Shown: positions 27,696-37,245 of the stretch, piece by piece
Numbering within the stretch: the stretch's first letter is position 1
How the letters are laid out: each line of letters starts with the position of its first letter
NCBI RefSeq assembly: GCF_000698145.1
Contig: NZ_BAXB01000032.1
Coordinates: forward strand, 1 to 37,360
Origin: Geomicrobium sp. JCM 19039
GTDB lineage: Bacteria > Bacillota > Bacilli > Bacillales > Marinococcaceae
DNA length: 37,360 nt
Reading direction: 5' to 3'
Made by a program: the position numbers and the translations under genes
Notes under the pieces: model-generated
What the model was told of the DNA's origin: nothing
The model's database searches: none
Seen by the model: only the letters and a program-made list of their open reading frames with translations

Positions 27696-28663
27696 ATGAA
27701 TAGGAAACGTTGGGTTGCTTGTGGAATTGCTGTTCTTATCGTTGGCATTGCCATTCCAGTACAAATGTTTGTATCCGTCATGACGGCTGATTTTTCGGAC
27801 GTATTTTCTTTGATCAGTACCGCGAGGAAGTGATGAAGACAGGATCAAACGGAGAAATTGTCGTACTTGAACTGGACGGCATGATTGAGGACACAGGTAG
27901 TGAATCAGGATTTTTTGCGTCGGGATACCAACATCGGCAATTTATGGAAATGTTAAATGATGCAGTGGAAGACCCTCTCATTGATGGGATCGTCATTACG
28001 ATGAACACACCTGGAGGCAGTGTTGTCGCTAGCCATGCAATTTATGAACAAGTCGTTCGCGCCAAGGAAGAATTTGACACACCTGTATACGTTTCGATGG
28101 CTGAAATGGCCACATCTGGCGGGTATTACATTGCAGCAGGTGCTGATTATATTATGGCGCACCCGGCGACACTGACCGGTTCAATTGGAACAGTGATGAG
28201 TGCAGGGTTTAATATCGCTGATCTTGCAGATGAGTGGGGCATTTCCGAAACGACCTTCTCTTCTGGTGAGTTCAAACAGATGGGATCGCCCTTTGAATCC
28301 TTAACCGAAGAGGAATCTGAACTCATGCAAGCGATTGCTGATGATATGTACAATGATTTCACATCGATCGTTGCTGAAGGTAGAGGATTTAGCGAAGAAG
28401 AAGTCAACACGGTAGCACAAGGCCAGTTGTTCACGGGGAACCAGGCATTGCAAAATGGACTTGTTGATGAACTTGGTAATCTGGAAGACACGGTTTTGCA
28501 TATGGAATTGATGCTCGACTTAGATGCGACTGTGACGCATTATACGAATGGTTCTACGGAAGGGTCAATGTGGAATGTTTTGGCGCCACTTGGCTTAGGA
28601 GCGTTCGCCTCTAATAAATTTGATGCAAATAGAGCGCCGAGTTTGCTCTATTTGCATCAATAG
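27696..28663 (+). CDS. sppA: Signal peptide peptidase SppA, S49 family (frameshifted)
   Basis: This is a membrane-anchored serine protease that degrades leftover signal peptides, about 322 residues once repaired. The N-terminus MNRKRWVACGIAVLIVGIAI is a membrane anchor. One T added to the T5 run 27791-27795 joins it to FFDQYREEVMKTGSNGEIVVLELDGMI. The catalytic Ser lies in EMATSGGYYIAAGAD, and the Lys in SSGEFKQMGSP, with TGSIGTVM between, as in Bacillus subtilis SppA. The ATG at 27696 follows GGAGGG by 10 bases. The last 14 codons form a hairpin with the gene end. yteJ follows 11 bases later, the same pairing as in B. subtilis. Confidence 0.88.
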
Positions 28664-28682
28664 GAGGGAAGGCGATGCAAAT
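28620..28682 (+). promoter_or_regulatory. Hairpin with alternative pairing at the sppA-yteJ junction
   Basis: TTGATGCAAATAGAGC (28620-28635) pairs perfectly with GCTCTATTTGCATCAA (28645-28660) around a 9-base loop, ending at the sppA stop. The right arm's ATTTGCATC (28651-28659) is also complementary to GATGCAAAT at 28674-28682, which spans the yteJ start codon, with the yteJ ribosome site in between. The two pairings exclude each other. No T tract follows, so it is not a terminator. Confidence 0.6.
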
Positions 28683-29136
28683 GTATGCAGGTTTTTGGTT
28701 ACGGTTTTGGGCATATGTCATGGATCTTTTAATCGTCGCTTCCTTGAATGTCATTTTCATTCGGCCTGTGTTTGCACTTTGGTTGCCTGATGAACCTGCG
28801 ATTGGTGTATTTGCAATTGAAGCAATCATGGTGACGATTAGCTATTATGTATACTTCATTCTCTTAACGAAATGGCGACAGCAAACGATTGGAAAAATGG
28901 CATTTGGCTTGCGGGTCGAGAGTTTGGAGGGTGGTTCACTATTGTGGAAGGACGTATTTGTTCGTGAAGTGGCAGGGAGGATCCTTCACCGAGTGTTCGT
29001 GATTACAAACCTTTTCTACATCATGATTGCTGTGCACCCCGAAAAAGCAGGTGTGCATGACTTGTTGTCAGATACGAGAGTCGTCGTTAAGCGCGGCAGT
29101 ATCGGGGTTCGCGAAAACGATATGCACTCGCACTGA
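28675..29136 (+). CDS. yteJ: RDD family membrane protein YteJ
   Basis: This is an RDD-domain protein of 153 residues with three helices. The family pattern is complete: YAGFWLRFWAYVMDLLIVA with the Arg and Asp residues that name the domain, a second helix region, KWRQQTIGKMAFGLRVESL, and LLSDTRVVVKR near the end. In B. subtilis yteJ lies directly after sppA, and SppA/YteJ protect cells against some membrane-active peptides. GGAGGG precedes the ATG by 7 bases. Confidence 0.88.
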   Translation: MQMYAGFWLRFWAYVMDLLIVASLNVIFIRPVFALWLPDEPAIGVFAIEAIMVTISYYVYFILLTKWRQQTIGKMAFGLRVESLEGGSLLWKDVFVREVAGRILHRVFVITNLFYIMIAVHPEKAGVHDLLSDTRVVVKRGSIGVRENDMHSH

Positions 29137-29208
29137 TAGGACGTGTAGTTCATCAGTAGCGAAACGCACATTTGGCAGGAGTGCAGTCATTATACGAGTA
29201 AAGGGAAC

Positions 29209-29238
29209 TTGACAATGGGCTTTTTCGTGCGCTATCGT
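29209..29238 (+). promoter_or_regulatory. Candidate SigA promoter
   Basis: A perfect -35 TTGACA (29209-29214) and an imperfect -10 TATCGT (29233-29238) are 18 bases apart. The predicted start would be about 25 bases before the ATG at 29270 and leaves room for the AGGAG site. Confidence 0.45.
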
Positions 29239-29269
29239 TTGTCCAAAGCACTAATGAGGAGAGATGCCG

Positions 29270-29646
29270 ATGTCTAGTTCCCGTCTGCCGAGGATAAACG
29301 CATTCTCTGTCGCAGGAATTCTCATCGCTCTGTTTGTGACTCTTTTAATGCTCGGTACGGGGGCGGTGAGAGGATTTGAATTCATCTTTTTAGGCGTTGC
29401 AATCATGTGTTTTTGCCTAAGCTATATACACTCACAATTTAAGGAAAGTGATGAACGTGCTCGCAAGATTAAAGAACGGGCATGTTTTATAGCTTTTTCA
29501 TTATGCTTGGTGTGGCTATCGTACTGATTACAATCGTCCTCTTCCACGTCATTCAAGTAGGCGTACTGCAAATCTTAGGCTTATTAGTGGGGATTATGAT
29601 CGCAGTGACGTATGTATCTTTCGTTATATTGTCTCGAATCTATTAA
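29270..29646 (+). CDS. Small four-helix membrane protein (frameshifted)
   Basis: The first frame encodes two helices (AFSVAGILIALFVTLLMLGT, FIFLGVAIMCFCLSYIH) and a charged loop (KESDERARKIKERACF). It then stops early. One T added to TTTT at 29484-29487 continues as ACFYSFFIMLGVAIVLITIV and GLLVGIMIAVTYVSFVIL, ending RIY, which adds two more helices and gives about 125 residues. The ATG at 29270 is 8 bases past AGGAG; an ATG two codons earlier is too close. No family is recognised with confidence. Confidence 0.62.
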
Positions 29647-29694
29647 GTGATTCGACTGAATATTATGGTAAAATAAATGCTATGAGGAAATAGA

Positions 29695-30325
29695 GTGACA
29701 ATTGAATTGTGGATCACTGTTCTTGTCGTCGGTTTACTCATTGTCCTGTCCCCAGGCTCTCAATGGATGGTGACGATCAAAAATAGCTTGTCTTCTAAAA
29801 CTCATGGAATGTTTACCGTTTGGGGCATGTGTTCGGGAAGCATGATTCATATCCTCTACTGTTTGTTAGGTATTGGAATTATCATTCCCCAGTCTGTTCT
29901 GTTATTTAACTTGATTAAATGGTTAGGTGCAGCGTACCTTATCTACTTAGGTGTGAAGGCACTGTTCTTTCAAAAAGAAGAACCAGGACTTTCCTTTCAA
30001 CGAGTAACAAGCCCAGTCGGGCTGAGCAAATGGACCGCTTACCGAAATGGTTTTTTCACGAGTCTGTTGAACCCGAAAGCGACATTATTTTACTTGTCAT
30101 TATTCACTCAAGTCATTCACCCAGAAGTTGCGATCGGTGTTTAAGTATTCTATGGATTATCTGTCATATGCATTGAATTGGTACACACTTATGGTCATGT
30201 TCATTACTCATTCTTTCATAAGAAAATGGCTGGACAAATGTACAGTCATGATTGAACGGGCATCTGGCGCATTCCTCATTCTGTTTGGCGTCCGTCTCAC
30301 GTTCATGGATTCGGAAAACAAATAA
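29695..30325 (+). pseudogene. LysE/RhtB-family exporter, decayed
   Basis: This is the remnant of an amino-acid exporter of about 210 residues. The first 149 residues are good LysE family: LLIVLSPGSQWMVTIKNSL, KWLGAAYLIYLGVKALFF and GFFTSLLNPKATLFYLSLF. An in-frame TAA follows at 30142-30144. The same frame then still reads VFYGLSVICIELV, as expected for the family, before shifting near 30175-30185 into YTLMVMFITHSF, ending MDSENK. The stop (probably CAA to TAA) plus a shift needing two bases (or a 5-base loss between TTGGT copies) distinguish it from the simple one-base breaks elsewhere. It starts at a GTG, and its function is probably lost. Confidence 0.78.
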
Positions 30326-30328
30326 TTA

Positions 30329-30365
30329 AAACACTTTGCGAGCAAGGCGCCTGCAGAGTGTTTTT
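30329..30365 (+). terminator. Terminator downstream of the LysE remnant
   Basis: AAACACTTTGC (30329-30339) pairs with GCAGAGTGTTT (30353-30363), one mismatch, and runs into TTTTT (30361-30365). Confidence 0.75.
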
Positions 30366-30377
30366 ATTTTCAGTTAT

Positions 30378-30412
30378 CTGATGTTTACATATGTAAACAT
30401 CAGAGGTATGAT
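30378..30412 (+). promoter_or_regulatory. SigA promoter overlapped by a perfect 26-bp palindrome
   Basis: CTGATGTTTACAT followed directly by its reverse complement fills 30378-30403. A -35 TTTACA (30384-30389) lies inside it, and a -10 TATGAT (30407-30412) follows at exactly 17 bases. A protein on the palindrome would cover the -35 box and spacer, so this is most likely a repressor operator. Half-sites with ATGT and ACAT recall PadR- and TetR-type operators; no such regulator gene is in the window. Confidence 0.75.
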
Positions 30413-30445
30413 GAAAAAAATACAATGATGACGAGGAGGTTGACA

Positions 30446-31065
30446 TTGGACTATCGGAAGAAAATGTTTAGAGGGGCAAAGATCGAAGATGTATTGAAGA
30501 CTTTATTCAGATGGAAAAAACGACACGGGAGCAAATGAACACCGACGAACAAAATTTGTACTTCGTCTCTAAAGGAATGAACGCGGCGTATCGATATGTT
30601 GTGAATCGCATGGTCCGTGATTTTGAATATGAAAAGGAGAGGTTATCGTTGGAAGAACAATTGGAGCGAATGAGGAATAGCTTTCATAAGCTTTCTAAAA
30701 ATAATATTGAACAGAGCAAGGTTCCGTTAGGTGAAACGATTAAAGAAAGCTATTATCGGGATGATGTACCAGAAGAGGCGATCGAAGAAGTGAATAACTT
30801 GAATCAGCATTTCCAACAAGGGATGTTTGAAGGAATTGCGTTCGCATATGAACAAGTGGGGAATTATCTTTCCATCATGCTTCATCATTCAACGGCGCTC
30901 ACTGAAAAAAGCATTACAGATCTCGTTCACCAAATTGAACAAAATCATTTTGCCACTGTAGCAATTTCAGAAACAGCTGAATCGTACCAAGACGGCTTCG
31001 CAAACGGAGCGAAATCCGGATTCAATATGGCTTCTTGGGAAATTAAGGATACATTTACCGCGTAG
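30446..31065 (+). CDS. Unknown soluble helical protein (frameshifted)
   Basis: I do not recognise this family. A TTG at 30446 has GGAGGT 5 bases upstream and gives MDYRKKMFRGAKIEDVLKTL. That frame runs out after about 30 codons. One added base near 30506-30511 joins it to the main frame (MEKTTREQMNTDEQN...), about 206 residues in all. The ATG at 30511 has no ribosome site of its own. The protein is charged, rich in Glu, Gln and Asn, and probably all-helical, with a likely coiled coil at YEKERLSLEEQLERMRNSFH and no membrane segment or signal peptide. It is expressed from the palindrome-covered promoter just upstream, so it should be tightly regulated. Confidence 0.6.
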
Positions 31066-31104
31066 AATGCCTTGTTCGTCTGTATCCATGTTAATTCTCG
31101 ATTT

Positions 31105-31131
31105 GCGCGTGACATGCGGTCACGCGCTTTT
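31105..31131 (+). terminator. Terminator between convergent genes
   Basis: A perfect 9-bp stem GCGCGTGAC/GTCACGCGC with an ATGCG loop is followed by TTTT (31128-31131). The stop and last codons of the minus-strand gene lie in its right arm. Confidence 0.75.
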
Positions 31132-31326
31132 CCATTTTCGAATCACCCAATCAACAAACTGTTGAGACAAAAAGATGCTCACGATGAGGTTGACAACGAA
31201 CATGGCTAAGCTCACAAATAAAACGAGGGCACGATGCTGAAAGATCAAGTCTAGCAGGTTGGCTCCAACAACTGTAAATCCTCCAAACAACAGGAAGAAT
31301 GTCACAATGACCATCACGGTTCGCAA
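31120..31326 (-). CDS. Small two-helix membrane protein
   Basis: This 68-residue protein has two helices (VIVTFFLLFGGFTVVGANLL and LVLFVSLAMFVVNLIVSIFL) and a basic tail (WVIRKWKSA). The start is a TTG at 31326, with GGAGGG 7 bases upstream. GTG and ATG codons three and four positions later are possible but less well placed. No family is recognised. It is convergent with the unknown gene 30446-31065. Confidence 0.65.
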   Translation of the reverse strand: MRTVMVIVTFFLLFGGFTVVGANLLDLIFQHRALVLFVSLAMFVVNLIVSIFLSQQFVDWVIRKWKSA

Positions 31327-31481
31327 AAGAAGTCCCTCCTTAATTCACAGACAGTGAGTTTTGAATTTTTAGATAGGGGAAGGGATACATACGTTGACTT
31401 GCTCGAAGACAGTTGTTCGAATCAAGCATGACAAGCGTATCACAACAACGCATCCCTAGTAAAAGAAAGAGGTGATGCTTA

Positions 31482-31694
31482 GTGTTTAAACGAGAAAGGC
31501 GTTTGTTTGGATTCAAAAGACTTGCGAGAATTGTGTTGTTTTCGGCGTTAGGTGTAGCGCTCTTCGTCTATGTCCCCTTTTTGATTGGCGGAGAAGTGTT
31601 TGGCTATGATACTGAATGGCTTACGAATTTCATAGATACGATTGCATTCTGGAACGAACATCCCTTCGATGTTAAGGGTTATATCCCTGTTTAA
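31482..31694 (+). CDS. Small membrane-anchored protein
   Basis: This 70-residue protein has a basic N-terminus (MFKRERRLFGFKRLARI), one helix (VLFSALGVALFVYVPFLIGG) and a soluble tail. The GTG start follows GAGGTGAT by about 5 bases. It lies 39 bases before the monooxygenase gene on the same strand and may be co-transcribed. No family is recognised. Confidence 0.6.
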   Translation: MFKRERRLFGFKRLARIVLFSALGVALFVYVPFLIGGEVFGYDTEWLTNFIDTIAFWNEHPFDVKGYIPV

Positions 31695-31733
31695 TATCAA
31701 GCGAATGGGGGTATCTTCAAACAGGTGATAAAC

Positions 31734-33052
31734 ATGAAAACATGCCATGTGTTCGTTTCCGGTGGAGGAGTTGGTGGGTTGACGCTTGCTTTAAAGCTCG
31801 GGCTTTGCGGTATTTCGGTTATTGTCGCAGAGCGGAACCGGAGAAGAAGCCCACTTTACAAAGGGGAGTTGCTCCAACCAAAGAGTATTGAAATTCTCCA
31901 CCGACTTGGAATAGGGAAGCAACTAGATGCATCCTCATTTCCAGTTGAAACGTTGCGCACACAAGAGTGGAATTGGAATCATAATGACGGTTTTATCCGC
32001 AATGAAAGTCGCCTTAGCTACAAGATTTTGGCGCACCCGTTTAACGAAGCGCGGATGATTCCTCACGAAGAACTTCGCGACCTTCTCATTGCCCAGATTG
32101 AAAAGCTTCCTAGTGTGGAAGTAATTCGTCCCGCGAAATTTATGGGATTTCAAGATGATCAAGCAGTGATTACCACAGATGGTAAGGAAATGAAAATTGC
32201 GGCCCACTATTATGTTGGAGCCGAAGGCCGTGGGTCTAGGATGCGCAAAGCGATGGGCATTACAAGCGAAGAGAAGAAATACAACCATCATTTTTTAACC
32301 GCGTCTTTTCCTAGACCCGCGTCACTGACAGACGGCTTTGTCTTTGGGGCGGCGCACTCGTTCTTAGGATTATTTCCTTTACCCAACGAGCAAGTCCGTT
32401 CAGTATATATGATTCCTCCTGGCAGTTATCGACAATTTAAAGACCAGCCGATTACGGATTATTATGATTTGCACGGGCAATACGTCCCTGAACTTCGTGA
32501 AACGATGACGACGATTAAAGAGTGGCGTGACGTGCAACTGATGATTCCGTTTCGCTTTCAGTCTCCGCGATATACGAGAGGACGAATGGCCATTTTAGGA
32601 GATGCTGCACACTCGGTTCATCCAATGGCCGGTGAAGGTATGAACTTGGCGATTCAAGATGCTGACGTATTAAGTGAACTGTTTTGTTGGATGGACGAAC
32701 AGGGGAAGTGGCGTGACGAACGTCAGCTCGGTTGGTACGAATCTGTTCGAAAACCGCGTGTAGACCAGATGATTGCATTGAGCCATCGCTCGGCATTAGC
32801 TACTCCTATCACAATCGGGCGTTTCGTCTGCTGCGTAAACGTGCGATCACGGCGATGGAAGAGCGACCGCTTTTGCATTTTCAACAAATGCTCAATGTTT
32901 CGGGTTTGGGATATGCAAAAGCCAATCTATTGGATTGGTCCAATCATTTAGATGTGTTACCTGCGCTTGACCGGGGCGGAATATACCCAACAAACAAACA
33001 GAATCCGTACTTTTATACCGACAAAGATGACTACCCTTTTAAGTATCAGTGA
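31734..33052 (+). CDS. FAD-dependent monooxygenase, UbiH/PHBH-like (frameshifted)
   Basis: This is a flavin aromatic hydroxylase-type enzyme of about 439 residues once repaired. The FAD dinucleotide motif is VSGGGVGGLTLALKLG near the start, with the ribose Glu in VIVAERN. The DG-type region reads YYVGAEGRGSRMR, and the second FAD motif is AILGDAAHSVHPMAGEGMN. The frame breaks near 32803-32806. One added base gives ATSYHNRAFRLLRKRAITAM and the rest of the C-terminus to 33052. I chose the ATG at 31734, with AGGTGAT upstream. A methyltransferase gene follows 12 bases later, so the two probably modify the same small molecule. Confidence 0.83.
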
Positions 33053-33064
33053 GGAGCTGAAGAG

Positions 33065-34072
33065 ATGTTAGTAAATGAAATCGTACGGATGAACAATGCC
33101 CGCAAATGGATGAAGAGCAATGAATCGTTTTTGCCCACATGGCATGCGTATATTGGTTATCGATATGGGCTTTTTGATCGCCTAGAAAAGCCGATGCCCA
33201 TATCAATGTTGGCAGCGGAAGATCAGTTAGATGAACAATTGCTGAACTGCTGGGTAGAGACAGGTATTGCAGTTGGGCACTTGAAAAAGAAAGGCAAAGG
33301 CCGAGTAAAGAGTGTGAAATCCATCCGTAGGCAAATGTCCAAATTCGATAAATCTTCTGTCGGTGTACTCGTCGAAGAAATGATGAGACTTCACATTCCG
33401 ACGTTGTTGGCGTTTGATCAGAAACTGTCAAAAGATCCGCACCCTGATGAAGACGACTATGGCCATGTTGTCGCGGAAACGAGTGCCTTAATTGAAACCA
33501 TTGCATATCCGAAACTGAACAGCGTCATTAAAGATACGAAGGCAAAACATATTCTTGATCTAGGGTCTGGGTACGGTGGCTACTTGAACCGGATTGCGGC
33601 TGACCACCCCGACTTATCGCTTACAGGTATAGAAATTAATGAAGCCGTCGTTCAAGAAGCGGCTCGTAGAGCCGACCACAAGCATATTCGTTTTAAACAA
33701 GAAGACATTTTGAGTGAAATTGAACACGACGAACGCCCAGACCTCATCATGATGAATAACGCTTTGTATTATTTTAATGAAGGAGAACGATCAAAGATCT
33801 TTGATTATATTTATCGTAGCCTCGTTTCAAAAGGAAGCTTCGTCATGATTACGCCCCTTGCTGATTCCGAAAAAGGGTTAGCATTTCCAGCGGCATTTAA
33901 CAGTTTCATGAGCGGGCACGAAGACATGCATCCGCTGCCAACAAGAGAAGAAATTAAGCAACTTGCGGATACACACCGGTTCAAAATTAAAAACGAAACG
34001 GCTGTCGTAAAAGAAGGCGGTTGGCATTTTTTTCATCTCACAAAAAAAAGATTAAAAAAAGGGACTGCCTGA
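33065..34072 (+). CDS. Class I SAM-dependent methyltransferase
   Basis: This is a methyltransferase of 335 residues with an N-terminal helical, winged-helix-like region (about 1-150, WHAYIGYRYGLFDRL) and a C-terminal Rossmann domain. Motif I is ILDLGSGYGGYLNRIA near residue 163, the ribose acidic strand is LTGIEIN, and motif II/IV is PDLIMMNNALYYF. This two-domain layout resembles O-methyltransferases of secondary metabolism and quinone pathways. It is in an operon with the FAD monooxygenase. The same pair occurs near type III polyketide synthases in some Bacillus genomes (recalled, not checked), but no synthase is in this window. Confidence 0.85.
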   Translation: MLVNEIVRMNNARKWMKSNESFLPTWHAYIGYRYGLFDRLEKPMPISMLAAEDQLDEQLLNCWVETGIAVGHLKKKGKGRVKSVKSIRRQMSKFDKSSVGVLVEEMMRLHIPTLLAFDQKLSKDPHPDEDDYGHVVAETSALIETIAYPKLNSVIKDTKAKHILDLGSGYGGYLNRIAADHPDLSLTGIEINEAVVQEAARRADHKHIRFKQEDILSEIEHDERPDLIMMNNALYYFNEGERSKIFDYIYRSLVSKGSFVMITPLADSEKGLAFPAAFNSFMSGHEDMHPLPTREEIKQLADTHRFKIKNETAVVKEGGWHFFHLTKKRLKKGTA

Positions 34073-34089
34073 AAACGAGGCAGTCCCTT
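34059..34089 (+). terminator. Terminator of the monooxygenase-methyltransferase operon
   Basis: A perfect 12-bp stem AAGGGACTGCCT/AGGCAGTCCCTT with a 7-base loop contains the methyltransferase stop codon. The T tail is interrupted but present. Confidence 0.8.
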
Positions 34090-34126
34090 GTTGTATTCTT
34101 ATATGATTACGTGTAAAATGGAATAG

Positions 34127-34186
34127 TGATTCATAAAATTCGTGAATCATTCATACTTGTTCATTATTATTATATCAGATTATATT
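34127..34186 (+). promoter_or_regulatory. helD promoter region with inverted repeat
   Basis: An inverted pair TGATTCA (34127-34133) and TGAATCA (34143-34149) precedes a likely SigA promoter: -35 TTGTTC (34157-34162), 18-base spacer, -10 TATATT (34181-34186). The pair lies just upstream of the -35 box, where an activator or repressor could bind. Confidence 0.4.
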
Positions 34187-34223
34187 GTCTAGTGTCAATG
34201 ATGACTTTTTAAGGGGTGTTTGC

Positions 34224-36447
34224 ATGGAATCGAAAGAAGAACAACAGGAACAACAACGACTCTCGCGAGTCATTGACGTCATTCAACGTCAAAAGCAAGC
34301 GCGAATTGACGAAGCGGGCTTATCGAAGCAAGAAGTCATTGACATGCGAAAGACGTTTTGGGACGAAGTGACCGTCAACTTAGATGAACCTGATGACATT
34401 ATAGAGACAGAAGCGAGCATCCGACAACGAGCAGAACTATTAGGTGAGCATGAACGCTCTTATCAACGTTTCACGAAGCACATTCGAACGTTGGAACGAC
34501 TGGAAACGTCCCCTTATTTCGGGCGATTAGACTTTAAGGAGATTGGTGAGTCGAAAGAAGAAGCCATATACATCGGCATTGCTTCATTAGAAGATGAACA
34601 ACAACAAGAATTTCTCGTTTATGATTGGCGTGCCCCAATCTCTAGCATGTATTATGACTACGCCCCTGGAGCTGTGAAGTTTTTAAGTGGTGACGGAGAA
34701 GTGCATGGGGAGATGACGAAGAAGCGCCAATACTTGATTGAGCGCGGGCAATTAAAAGGAATGTTTGATACCGGGCTGACGATCGGCGATCAACTATTGC
34801 AACAGTTGCTCAGTCAGTCTTCCTCTGATGCAATGAAGAGCATTGTAAGTACGATTCAGCGAGAGCAAAATGCAATTATCCGAAATGAGCGCTCACGCAT
34901 GTTAATCGTCCAAGGTGCAGCGGGCAGCGGGAAGACGTCTGCAGCGATGCAACGCGTCGCGTACTTGCTCTACAAATACCGAGAACAATTTGATAGTGCG
35001 AACATGTTGCTGTTATCGCCGAACCCTCTTTTCAACCGATATGTATCTGGTGTGTTACCGGAACTCGGGGAAGAGAACTTAAAGCAAACGACGTTCCAAC
35101 ATCATATTGCCGGCCGCCTGCCAGATGGATGGACATTGGAAAGTCCGTTTAGGCAAATTGAGCGTTTGCTCACTGAAGACGACGCTAATATTCGTTACGC
35201 CGAACCGGACTACATTCAAGAACTCGATCGTTTCATTGAGCATCTGAATGAAGAAGGGATGAAATTTACTCCACTCGTATTTCGCGGTGACGTATGGAAA
35301 TCGGGCGAGGACATTACTGATCTTTTTTATTCATATGAAGATCACATCTCGACTCCGAACCGGCTTGAATTAATGGCGGAACAACTTGAAGCGACCTGAA
35401 AGCCTTTGAACGAAAAGAAGCGGATCAGCCGTGGGCAGAACAAGAAGCAGAGATGCAACCGAAAGATGTGTATAACATTGCGTCCAAAAAAGTAAGACGA
35501 AAATTAGGAGAAAACCCGTCAAAGAGTGATCAACTGGAAGAGGAGCGTCTCGTGCGTAGGTTTGTCGTTCGTCAGTCTGCCAAGCCCGTATTTAAGAAGA
35601 TCGAAGCGTATGACTTTGTCGATATCACGTCATTATACGAGCAGTTTTCCGGGAGAGATTTAACGGACCGTACATGCTTTATGAAGACGCTGCTCCGTAC
35701 TATTACTTGACCGATCAAGTGAAAGGTCGTCCGCACACAGCAGACATTCGTTTCCTTTTTATTGATGAGGCGCAAGATTACACGAACATGCAAATCGCAT
35801 ACTTGAAAAACCTTTTCCCGCAAGCGCGCATCACGTTGCTCGGTGATATTGATCAGGCCGTTCATCGTCATACAGCAGAGGGACTATCTATCCTCTCGAC
35901 CGCTCAACACCAAGAAGAGAATGTTGAGCAAATCACATTGTTACAAAGCTATCGCTCGACAGCAACCATCATGAATTTCGCAAAAGAATTGCTCCCGAAT
36001 GAGTCGAACGTCATTCCGTTTCAGCGTGAAGGGACATTGCCAACTGTCCGTCAATTCCAAGATCGCTACACTTATGAAGATGCACTAAAACAAGAGGTTG
36101 TCGCTTGGGAAGGGCGAGAAAAACTTGCCATTCTCACCAAGACGATGGATGAAGCCCAGCAGTTGCTTCATGATTTGCCAGGTGGGGTGCAGCTCATTCA
36201 AGAGCATACTGACAGCTTCCGGGAGAATGTGCTCGTCGCACCGGCGTACCTTGCCAAAGGCATTGAATTTGACCGTGTAATTATTGCAGAAGTGTCCGAG
36301 GAAAACTACCATACCGCCCGTGATCGCCACATGCTCTACACGAGCGCTACCCGGGCCATGCACCAATTGGATGTATTCGTAATTGGCGAGCCGCCAAAAT
36401 TTATCGAACATGTTCCGAGTGATCGCTTCCAACGTATAGCCGAGTAA
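34224..36447 (+). CDS. helD: HelD-type RNA polymerase recycling ATPase (two frameshifts)
   Basis: This is a UvrD/Rep-like ATPase that binds RNA polymerase and helps release stalled complexes, about 741 residues once repaired (B. subtilis HelD has 774). An N-terminal coiled-coil arm (EEQQEQQRLSRVIDVIQRQK) comes first. Walker A is VQGAAGSGKTSAAMQRVAYL near residue 228, and Walker B is FLFIDEAQDYTNMQ. Later motifs include LLGDIDQAVHRH, LLQSYRST, YLAKGIEFDRVI and LYTSATRAMHQL. Two breaks are each mended by one C: CC at 35395-35396 (ATLKAFERKEADQPW) and CC at 35668-35669 (LTDPYMLYEDAAPYYYLT). The ATG at 34224 follows AAGGGGTG by 5 bases. Confidence 0.87.
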
Positions 36448-36455
36448 AATGAAAC

Positions 36456-36483
36456 AAAGCGACTGCTTCGGCAGTCGCTTTTT
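36456..36483 (+). terminator. Terminator of helD
   Basis: A perfect 11-bp stem AAAGCGACTGC/GCAGTCGCTTT has a TTCG tetraloop and a T run. It lies 8 bases past the helD stop. Confidence 0.95.
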
Positions 36484-36671
36484 GCTTCGATTGGGCAGGA
36501 GTGGAAGGGGTGCCATCAGCTTCATTCGGTTTGAATATTTTGTTCAAAACCGACGGATAATGAAGCAGAATAATCGATTTGAATAGAATTAGCTTCCGTC
36601 TAAATAATATGAACTTTAGATTTTCCAGACATGGGCCGTGGTTTGTTGCTTTCCACTACAGGTGGGTGATT

Positions 36672-37181
36672 GTACTCCAGAGCATAAGTGCAACATCGGA
36701 GGCCAAAGTACGCCCTCCGTGTTTTCTTTACACTCCAGAGCATAAGGGCAACATGGTTCACTTTTTTGTCTACTGGCTAGGGGTGTGGAGAGAAGTCCAA
36801 ATGCCCCATATATTCATTTACGTGACACTTGAGAAAGAAAAATCATCATTTTAAACGTGGATTCGCACATAAACGGAGTCAACGGTCACAAATTCCGATA
36901 TATGTGACCGTTGAGGGCCTAAAGTGCACGATTTGAGCGCTGGGTTGTCACATAAACGAGTGAGAGGTCATAACGGTTCTGGCGCCAGGTAACGTTTATC
37001 GGTCATGTCTTTTTAGCCTTCTGCCAACGCTTTCTGTTTTGTCCGCAATCCTTGTAGTGACGAACAATGATTGGAACCGAAGGCAGTGGAAGTGAAACAA
37101 GGTGAATTTCGACAGACAATATGTAGGCGTTCATCCTCAAATCGCCATCATACGACTCACTGAAATTCATATGTTCAACTT
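36672..37181. repeat. Long non-coding repeat, copy 2
   Basis: This is the counterpart of 7331-7791 in the same orientation. It has an internal duplication near its left end: ACTCCAGAGCATAAG occurs at about 36674 and again at about 36732, each followed by a CAACAT block. The perfect 11-bp hairpin of copy 1 is kept here (36879-36889 with 36904-36914), while two weaker hairpins of copy 1 are lost. It stands downstream of helD, outside any gene. Confidence 0.8.
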
Positions 37182-37245
37182 ATCTCGTATCAAACAGGCC
37201 TTCAACACTCGCCAGCTCCACACCGGGTGCACTTCCTCCATTTCC

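Noticed and set aside
36579..36854. 91-codon ORF in repeat copy 2
   Set aside because: The frame is not kept in copy 1 and there is no ribosome site.
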